Source: Planctomycetota bacterium | GTDB lineage: Bacteria; Planctomycetota; UBA1135; GCA-002686595 | DNA: 64,000 nucleotides | Direction of reading: 5' to 3' | Assembly: GCA_020853575.1 (NCBI GenBank) | Contig: JADYYP010000023.1 | Coordinates: forward strand, 124,001-188,000 | In this document: positions 57,778 through 64,000 of the stretch, one piece after another | How positions within the stretch are numbered: position 1 is the stretch's first letter | Layout: each line of letters opens with the position of its first letter | Notes under the pieces: model-generated | The model's input: the letters and a program-made list of their open reading frames with translations, nothing else | The model's database searches: none | What the model was told of the DNA's origin: nothing | Program-made: the position numbers and the translations under genes

Positions 57778-59469
57778 ATGGCGAGCTGGAAGGAGTGTGC
57801 CTGCCTCACGCTGGCGTTGCTCGCGGCGTGCGGGAGCGAGCCGGGCGTCGACCAGCGCTCGGTGGTCTTGATCACGCTCGACACGTTCCGCTGTGATGCG
57901 TTGGCGAGCTACGGCGGCACCCGAGGGGTGGCTCCGAACCTCGACGCGCTGGCGGCCGAGAGCGAGCGCTTCACGGGCGCGCGCACGGTCGCGCCACTGA
58001 CGCTCCCGGCGCACTCGTCGATGTTCACCGGCCTGTTCCCGCCACGCCATGGAGTGCGTGGCAACGGCCCCGCGATGCTCGCGCCCGAAGCGGACACGCT
58101 CGCCGAGCGCGCGGCGCGCGCGGGCTTCCAGACCGCCGGGTTCATCGGCGGGCTCACGCTCGATCGAGCCTACGGCGCCGCACAGGGCTTCGAGACCTGG
58201 ACCCAGCCCGAGGAGAGCGAGTCGCGCCTCCTCGGACAGATCAGCGACCGGCCCGCCGAGCAGGTCGTTTCCGATGCGCAGGCGTGGCTGGCGCGCCGCG
58301 ATCGCGCGCGGCCGTTCTTCCTGTGGGTGCACTTGTTCGACGCGCACGCGCCCTACGCGGCGCCGCCCGCGTTCGTCGAGCGCGCGCAGGGGCATCCGTA
58401 CTTCGGCGAGGTCGCGCGGCTCGACGCGGCCGTGGGGGCGTTGCTCGCGAGCTTGCGCGGCGACGGCACGCTCGAGCAGGTGCTGGTGTGCGTCGTCGGC
58501 GATCACGGCGAGGCGCTAGGCGAGCACGGCGAGGACACGCACGGCCAACACCTGTGGGATTCGACCCTGCGCGTGCCGTTCTTCGTGCGGCATCGCGGCG
58601 GCGAGCGCGCGGGAACGGTGCGCGGCGGCATCGCGAGCGTGGTCGACGTCGCGCCCACACTGCTCGACGCCATGGGGCTGGAGCTTCCGCGCGACATCGA
58701 CGGGCTGTCGCTGCTCGACTCCGGACCGCCCGCGGAACGTGGCGCCTACTTCGAAACCCTCTCGGGCTGGGCGCGTTTCCACTGGAGCCCGATGTGCGGC
58801 TGGATCGATGCGCGCACCAAGTACGTGCACTCCTCGGCACCGCGCTTGAACGCGCTCGGCCCCGACGGGGTCGAGGGGGCGGAAATCTCCGACCCAGCGC
58901 GCGTCGACGCCGCGCGCGCCGCGATCCGGCGCGTGCTGTCCGCGCCGCGACTGGAGACGCGCACCGCCGCGAGCGGTCCGCGGCGCGCGGTCGCCGAGTT
59001 GGGCTACGGCGACGCGGGCGACTTCGAGCCCGAGTACCCCGATCCGCTCGCGTCGCAGGGCTTGCCCTCACCGGATGAGCGCATCGACGAGTACCGCGTC
59101 TTCGTCGCCGCGCAGACGCTGAACCAGACCGGGCGCCACGCGGAGGCCGTCAGCAAGCTCGAGCCCTTGATCGCGGGCAATCCCGACAACTTGCACGCGC
59201 TGGACGAGCTGGCGCTGGCCCTGGTCGAGCTGCACGAATGGACACGCGCCATCGCAGTGCTCAAGGAACGCGCGCTTCGCCCACCGGATCGGCTCTCGAC
59301 GCACCAGAGGTTCGTGCAGTGCTACACGGCGCTGGGCGATGCTCCGAACGCGCGCCTGCACGCGCTGCGAGCGCTCGAGCTGTTGATCGAATCCCACGCA
59401 CGGCGCGGCGAACGCGAGCAGGCCGAGCGCTACCGGGCGATCTACGAAGCCGAGCGCGCGAAGGGTTGA
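57778..59469 (+). CDS. Sulfatase-fold lipoprotein with C-terminal TPR
   Basis: 563 residues. Lipobox LALLAACGS anchors it to a membrane. Sulfatase/alkaline-phosphatase-superfamily domain: VVLITLDTFRCDALASYG (metal Asp pair), APLTLPAHSSMFTGLFPPRH, FLWVHLFDAHAPY, VVGDHGEALGEHGE and TLRVPFFVRHRG. The position of the formylglycine Cys/Ser is Thr (TLPAH), so it is not a classical sulfatase and may be a phosphodiesterase or phosphotransferase. Residues about 435-563 are TPR-like helices (AEAVSKLEPLIAGNPDNLHA). Confidence 0.83.
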   Translation: MASWKECACLTLALLAACGSEPGVDQRSVVLITLDTFRCDALASYGGTRGVAPNLDALAAESERFTGARTVAPLTLPAHSSMFTGLFPPRHGVRGNGPAMLAPEADTLAERAARAGFQTAGFIGGLTLDRAYGAAQGFETWTQPEESESRLLGQISDRPAEQVVSDAQAWLARRDRARPFFLWVHLFDAHAPYAAPPAFVERAQGHPYFGEVARLDAAVGALLASLRGDGTLEQVLVCVVGDHGEALGEHGEDTHGQHLWDSTLRVPFFVRHRGGERAGTVRGGIASVVDVAPTLLDAMGLELPRDIDGLSLLDSGPPAERGAYFETLSGWARFHWSPMCGWIDARTKYVHSSAPRLNALGPDGVEGAEISDPARVDAARAAIRRVLSAPRLETRTAASGPRRAVAELGYGDAGDFEPEYPDPLASQGLPSPDERIDEYRVFVAAQTLNQTGRHAEAVSKLEPLIAGNPDNLHALDELALALVELHEWTRAIAVLKERALRPPDRLSTHQRFVQCYTALGDAPNARLHALRALELLIESHARRGEREQAERYRAIYEAERAKG

Positions 59470-59484
59470 GGGCTCGTGACGCGT

Positions 59485-59547
59485 CGAGGTGCGAGCCTCG
59501 AAATGTCGGATGCACCGTCGTCCGGCAGGCTCCGGGCGTCGAGACCG
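59485..59547 (-). repeat. Intergenic repeat, copy B
   Basis: Minus orientation, between the convergent sulfatase and RND genes. In minus orientation it reads GACGGTGCATCCGACA (59504-59519), 15 of 16 identical to copy D, then TTTCGAGGCTCGCACCTCG. About 38 of 51 bases also match copy A in a gap-free alignment over CTCGA.ATGT.GGA to GTCGAGACCG (plus-strand reading). Not coding. Confidence 0.6.
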
Positions 59548-59587
59548 TGATTCCCTCGGGGGATCCGAGCTCCCATGCCTCCGCGGA

Positions 59588-62500
59588 TCAGTGCGCGCGC
59601 ACGCCGCGGGCGCGGCGCGCCAGCCACACGCCGATCAGGTCGCGCGCGCGCACCACCAGCGTTCGCGCGACGTCGTCGAACAGCGTGTAGAACAGCGGCA
59701 CGACCCACAGGGTGAGCACGGTCGAGAGCGTCAGTCCGCCGGCGATGCAGGTCGCCAGCGCGCGGTAGTCGATGCCTTCGCTGGCCGGCTCGGCGATGGC
59801 TGTCGGGATCAGGCCGACGACAGTCGTCATCGCGGTCATCAACACCGGCCGCACGCGGAGTGCGACGCCGCGCAGCACCGCCTCGCCGCGCTCGAGCCCC
59901 TCGTCGCGCAGGCGCTGGATGCAATCGACCAACACGATGCCGTTGTTGACCACGACGCCGGTCAAGATGATCAACCCGATCCACCCGACCGAGTCCATCG
60001 TGGTGCCCGTGATGTACAGCGTCCAATAGGCGCCGACGAACGCGAAAGGCACGGTGGGCAGCACCGACCAGGGCAGGATCAGCGACTCGAACAGGATGCA
60101 CATCAGCACGAACACGAGCACTCCGCCGAGCAGTGCGGCGGCCTGCAGCTCGCGCAGCTCCTCGGCTTGACGCGTGCTCACCAGGTCGTCCTCGCCCACG
60201 CTCACTCCCCGAGGCAGCTCGAGCGACTTGAGCGCCGCGTAGCCCGCATCGGAGAGCTCTTTCTGGCGCAGCGGATCGTCGACGCGCGCCTGGATCGTGT
60301 AGGTCGTCTGGCCGTTGCGCCGGTAGATCGAGTGCGAACCGCGCGCGAATTGGAACTGCGCGAAGCTCGAGAGCGGCACGGCCGACTGTCCGTTGAAGAT
60401 GTCGAGGTCGCGCAGCGTGTCGAGCCCGGCGACGTTGGCCTCGTCGTACTCGATGATCAATGGGATCTCGCGCGCTTCCTCTTGGTAGCGCGGCAATTGC
60501 CAGCCGCGCAGTGCCCAGGCGATGTTCTGGAGCGCCGAGTCGGGGCTGATCCCGAAGCCCTGGGCTACGTCGGAATCGAACACGACGCGCACCTGGCTCT
60601 GGGCCGAATTCTCCGGCAGCGCCACGCTCGACAGGCCCGGGATGCGCTCGAGCACCTCGACGGCCTTGGCGCCGATCGCGGCCAATTCCTCGGAGTTCGG
60701 ACCGACCAGGCGGAACGTGACCACGTTCTTGTTGCGCTCATTCGCGCCGCTCTCGTCGCCCGAGAGCCGCACGCGATGCCCCGGTTGCGCGCGCAGGTTC
60801 TCGCGGATGTCGCGCTCGATCCCGTCGTAGTCGGCGCGCGTCAAATTCTCTTCCCAGTACAGCGTCAGCCGCCCGCTGCGGGGATCGAAGCGATTGGCCA
60901 GGTGCTCGAAGCCGTAGCGCTCGCGGCGCGCCTCGAAGAAGGCCTCGTAGAAGCGCATCTCGCCTTCGGCCTGGGCCAGGGTGAAGTTGTCCTCGAGCTC
61001 GACCATCACCGACAGGCGCGAGGTGTTCTCGTCCTCGCCGAAGGCCGCGACTTGCATGTGGGTTTGCGGCCAGATCTGCGAGAGGAACACCAGACCGGAC
61101 GCGCACGTCGCGGCGAAGCGATGGCGCAGCGTCCAGCGCAGCAGCGCGGTGTTGGCGTCGACGATGTACTCGACCAGCGTGCGGTGCTCGGCGACGAACG
61201 AGGCCGGTCGCACCGGCGCGGCGCTGCCGCGGCGCGCGAACCACGGCAAGAGCAGCAACAGGATCGACAGCGCCAGCGGTGCCGCGAGCACCTCGAGTCC
61301 CAAATCGAGCGCGGTGTCCAGCGCCATTCCAGGCGACCACGCGAAGTCGCTGCGCAGGCGTCGAGCGAGCGCGATCGAAGGCCAAGCGCGCTGCAGACTC
61401 CAGGCGCTCCAGCCGAGCACGACCAAGGCCAGCGGCCAACGCACTTTGGTCACTCCCAGCGCCGCCGCGCGCACCGCGGGGAACAGGGCGCGCGCCTTCG
61501 CGAAGGCGAGCAGCTTCAATCCGCCGAGCACCCACGCGGTGGCGCGCGCCGGCGCGGCGGCCAAGGGCTCGAGGCGCGCCGCGATGCGCTCGATGGACGG
61601 GTGTCGCTCGACCACCACGCGCGCGGCGATCACCGGCAGGAACACCAGTGCCGCCAGCAGGCTGATCGCCAGGCTCAGGCACAGCGGTAGCCCGAGCTCG
61701 CCGAACATGATGCGCAGCATCGGGTTCTCGTTCATGAAGATCATCGGCAGGAAGACGACGATCGTCGTGGCCGTCGAGAGCAGCACGGCCAGTGCGACCT
61801 CGCGCGTGCCCTGGGCCGCCGCATCGAGGTCCGAGCGCCCTTCGACTCGCAGGCGCGCGATGTTCTCGATCACCACCACCGAGTTGTCGACCAACATGCC
61901 CATGGCCAGCGTGATGCCGGTCATGGTGAGCACGTTGAACGAGCCCCCGCCGAGCTGCATCCAGGCGATCGCCACCAAGGCCGAGAAGGGGATCGAGAGC
62001 GCCACGGCCAGCGTCGAGCGCACGCGGCGCAGGAACAGGAACAGGACCACCACCGCGAGGCCGCCACCCCACACCGCGGCGTCGCGCAGCTGCGCCAGCG
62101 AGGCGGTGATGAACTGACCTTGGTCGAACAGCGGCAGGAAGCGGAACTCTCCGGCCAAGCGCGGGTCGGCTTCGAGCTCCTCGAGCGCCGAGCGCAGCCG
62201 TGCACAGGTCTCGACCACGTTGGCCTGGCTGTCCTTCTGGATCTCGCCGTAGAACGCGTACTGACCGTCGATCTTGAACAGCCGGTTGCGCACGCTCTTG
62301 ACCGGCGCCACGCGTCCGATGTCACCGATCACCAATCCGTTGCCGATCGGGAAGCGCTCGATCTCCTCAGGGGAATCGAAACGCATGTCGGAGCGCAGCA
62401 GCACGCGCCGCTCGCCGTCCTCGACCTCGCCCAGCGGCAAGGCGAAGTTGTCGGCCGAAAGGCGCCGGATCAGGCCGCCCAGGTCGAGGTTCGCGGCGCG

Positions 62501-63103
62501 CACCTTGTCCTCGTCGAGCAAGATGCGCATCGAATCGTCGAGCACGCCCCAGATCTCGAGCTTGCCGACGCCGTCGACGCCCTCGAGCTTGCGCTGCACG
62601 ACGGTGTCGATCAGGAAGTCCGTGCGCGGGTTGTCGCCCGGGTGCAGGATGGCGAAGAACACGATCGGCATGTTCTCGTTGGACCACGAGTACACCCCGA
62701 CTTCCTGCACGCTCGAGGGCAGTTGCGGCCGCGCGCGCTCGATGCGGTCGCGCAACTCGGCCTTGGCCAGCTCCATGTCCGTGTTCGCGTCGAACTGGAC
62801 GTAGCTCCAAGCCGAATCGTCGTTGGCCGTCGACTGGATCTCCTCGATCCCTGGGAGCGTGCGGATCTGCTCCTCGAGGATGCGCACGACCTTCTCCTCG
62901 TTCTCCTGCGCGCTCGCGCCGGGATTGACCACGAAGATCTGCAGGCCGGGCTCGACCAGTCCGTCGGGCATCATCTGCACCGGGATGCGGACGTAGCTGA
63001 TGACGCCGATCACCGAGAGCGCGACGAAGATCACCAGCAGCGCCACCGGACGCCGCACGAGCGCGTCGTAGAAACCTCGGTAGCGATCGTCTGCGGCGTT
63101 CAT
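59588..63103 (-). CDS. RND-family efflux permease with extra membrane insertion
   Basis: 1171 residues, about 120 longer than typical AcrB/MdtB-type permeases. N-terminal RPVALLVIFVALSVIGVISY, porter loops (VNPGASAQENEEKVVRILEE, YSWSNENMPIVFFAILHPG), TM4 region MGMLVDNSVVVIENIARLRV and TM10 region VVNNGIVLVDCIQRLRDEG. Between TM6 and TM7 (about 530-680) there is an insertion with at least two additional hydrophobic segments (LALVVLGWSAWSL and AAPLALSILLLLLPWF). Proton-driven export of an unknown substrate. No membrane-fusion protein gene lies in the window. It overlaps the upstream RND gene by four bases. Confidence 0.92.
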   Translation of the reverse strand: MNAADDRYRGFYDALVRRPVALLVIFVALSVIGVISYVRIPVQMMPDGLVEPGLQIFVVNPGASAQENEEKVVRILEEQIRTLPGIEEIQSTANDDSAWSYVQFDANTDMELAKAELRDRIERARPQLPSSVQEVGVYSWSNENMPIVFFAILHPGDNPRTDFLIDTVVQRKLEGVDGVGKLEIWGVLDDSMRILLDEDKVRAANLDLGGLIRRLSADNFALPLGEVEDGERRVLLRSDMRFDSPEEIERFPIGNGLVIGDIGRVAPVKSVRNRLFKIDGQYAFYGEIQKDSQANVVETCARLRSALEELEADPRLAGEFRFLPLFDQGQFITASLAQLRDAAVWGGGLAVVVLFLFLRRVRSTLAVALSIPFSALVAIAWMQLGGGSFNVLTMTGITLAMGMLVDNSVVVIENIARLRVEGRSDLDAAAQGTREVALAVLLSTATTIVVFLPMIFMNENPMLRIMFGELGLPLCLSLAISLLAALVFLPVIAARVVVERHPSIERIAARLEPLAAAPARATAWVLGGLKLLAFAKARALFPAVRAAALGVTKVRWPLALVVLGWSAWSLQRAWPSIALARRLRSDFAWSPGMALDTALDLGLEVLAAPLALSILLLLLPWFARRGSAAPVRPASFVAEHRTLVEYIVDANTALLRWTLRHRFAATCASGLVFLSQIWPQTHMQVAAFGEDENTSRLSVMVELEDNFTLAQAEGEMRFYEAFFEARRERYGFEHLANRFDPRSGRLTLYWEENLTRADYDGIERDIRENLRAQPGHRVRLSGDESGANERNKNVVTFRLVGPNSEELAAIGAKAVEVLERIPGLSSVALPENSAQSQVRVVFDSDVAQGFGISPDSALQNIAWALRGWQLPRYQEEAREIPLIIEYDEANVAGLDTLRDLDIFNGQSAVPLSSFAQFQFARGSHSIYRRNGQTTYTIQARVDDPLRQKELSDAGYAALKSLELPRGVSVGEDDLVSTRQAEELRELQAAALLGGVLVFVLMCILFESLILPWSVLPTVPFAFVGAYWTLYITGTTMDSVGWIGLIILTGVVVNNGIVLVDCIQRLRDEGLERGEAVLRGVALRVRPVLMTAMTTVVGLIPTAIAEPASEGIDYRALATCIAGGLTLSTVLTLWVVPLFYTLFDDVARTLVVRARDLIGVWLARRARGVRAH

Positions 63104-64000
63104 GCGCGCGCTCCTCGGCCGGCGCGCAAGCGCTCGAGCCAGGCCTCGGTCAGCGAGTACATCACCGGGATCACCACCAGCGTCAAGAGCGTCGACATCG
63201 AGAGTCCGGCGATGACCGTGATCGCCATCGGCTCGCGCAGTTCGGCGCCTTCACCGGCCCCGAGTTGACCGATCAGCGGGATGCCTTCGAGCCATCCGGT
63301 CATCGGCAGCAAGCCGATCACCGTGGTGCCGGTGGTCATGAAGATCGGCCGCAGGCGCGTGGGCCCGGCCTCCAACAGCGCATCTTGGATGCTCATGCCC
63401 TGCGCTCGGTTCTGATTCACGCGGTCGACCAACACGATCGCGTTGTTGACCACGATGCCCGCGAGCAGGATCAGTCCGATGAACACGATCACCGAGAGCG
63501 GGATGTCGAGCGCAACCAGGGCCACGACCACTCCGATGATCGCCAGCGGCATGGTGAACAGGATCACCAAGGGCTGCACCAACGACTCGAACTGGCAGGC
63601 CATCACCACGTAGACCAGGAACAGCGCCAGGAGCAGCGCGGCTTGCATGCTGGACTGCGCCGTGTCCATCTCGCGCTTCTGTCCGCCGAGCTCCACGGTG
63701 ACGTCGTCGGGCACCTCCAGGTCGGCCAGCAGGGCCTCGATCTTCCTGGTCAAGCCGCCCAAGTCGACGCCCTTGCCGGCCGCGGTGATCACCACCGCGC
63801 GCGTGTTGCCGATGCGCCGGATCTCGGCCGGGCCTTGGATCGGCTCGAGCGTCGCGATCGCGTGCAATTCGACGGGCGTCGGCGCGCTGGGGTTGACCGT
63901 CAAGTGCATCACGCGCTCGAGTTGCCCGAGCAAGGCCTCGTCGCCCAGCACACGCACGTCGATCTTCTCCTCACCGTCGGTGAAGCGCGTGCTGACGTTG
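63100..64000 (-). CDS. RND-family efflux permease (5' part outside window)
   Basis: C-terminal 300 residues of a second RND permease; the frame runs off the right edge (NVSTRFTDGEEKIDV at the border). Seen: CQFESLVQPLVILFTMPLAI, LLAGIVVNNAIVLVDRVNQ, RLRPIFMTTGTTVIGLLPM and the final span SMSTLLTLVVIPVMYSL. ATGA overlap with the following permease predicts equimolar synthesis and perhaps a mixed trimer as in MdtB/MdtC (inference). Confidence 0.93.
   Translation of the reverse strand, partial: NVSTRFTDGEEKIDVRVLGDEALLGQLERVMHLTVNPSAPTPVELHAIATLEPIQGPAEIRRIGNTRAVVITAAGKGVDLGGLTRKIEALLADLEVPDDVTVELGGQKREMDTAQSSMQAALLLALFLVYVVMACQFESLVQPLVILFTMPLAIIGVVVALVALDIPLSVIVFIGLILLAGIVVNNAIVLVDRVNQNRAQGMSIQDALLEAGPTRLRPIFMTTGTTVIGLLPMTGWLEGIPLIGQLGAGEGAELREPMAITVIAGLSMSTLLTLVVIPVMYSLTEAWLERLRAGRGARA

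Noticed and set aside
1..64000. Mobile elements, integrase or transposase genes, att sites, CRISPR arrays
   Set aside because: No such gene, target-site duplication or regularly spaced repeat was seen. The only dispersed repeat is the short gene-end element, which lacks any transposase or mobility feature.

Overview
The window is 64 kb of GC-rich bacterial chromosome (roughly 70% G+C by eye) packed with genes in short, tightly spaced operons; about 45 protein genes are supported. No tRNA, rRNA, CRISPR array, phage or insertion sequence was seen. The combination of a Ser/Thr kinase, an FHA protein, a pseudopilus operon with giant LamG-bearing pseudopilins, sulfatase-fold enzymes and secreted repeat proteins that share a C-terminal module ending in a ..F.(V/L).P-like tail suggests a Planctomycetota-like Gram-negative bacterium. 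This is an inference from gene content; no marker gene settles it.

Region 1 (1-4.3 kb): end of a Ser/Thr kinase, a TPR/HExxH metallopeptidase, a 44-residue membrane protein with its own terminator on the minus strand, radC, and rsmE. Region 2 (4.6-25.9 kb): one long plus-strand series with gaps of at most a few tens of bases: FHA membrane protein, a PilM-PilN fusion, PilO, a TPR/lectin-like protein, five pseudopilins (GspG, GspH, GspK, GspJ and GspI types), an exported zinc-finger protein, a parvulin-like lipoprotein, scpB, and a PpiD/SurA-like membrane protein. The ATPase, secretin, inner-membrane platform protein and prepilin peptidase are not in the window. Region 3 (25.9-36 kb): sensor kinase and response regulator, HhH-GPD glycosylase, two radical SAM enzymes, an O-antigen-ligase-like protein and an SGNH-hydrolase membrane protein. 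Region 4 (36-40.7 kb): ribH-nusB-ftsY operon, glgC, and a secreted beta-helix protein.

Region 5 (41-54.7 kb) is the most unusual part. After two apparently broken genes and a PbgA/YejM-like membrane sulfatase-fold protein come four ATP-grasp ligases, two alpha/beta-hydrolase esterases (one with an N-terminal glycogen-binding-like domain), an S51-peptidase-like protein, a TlpA-type thioredoxin and glycogen synthase glgA. Several are translationally coupled. With glgC nearby, this looks like a system that joins amino acids or carboxylates by ATP-dependent ligation in connection with an alpha-glucan; the product is unknown.

Region 6 (54.7-64 kb): a secreted 13-repeat RCC1-type propeller protein, a DinB-like protein, a sulfatase-TPR lipoprotein, and two overlapping RND permease genes, the second cut by the window end. 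Two patterns run across the whole window. One is a 50-65 bp intergenic repeat at the ends of genes (three copies and one doubtful). The other is a -10-like hexamer 6-10 bases before the start codon of about nine genes, which suggests frequent leaderless transcription.
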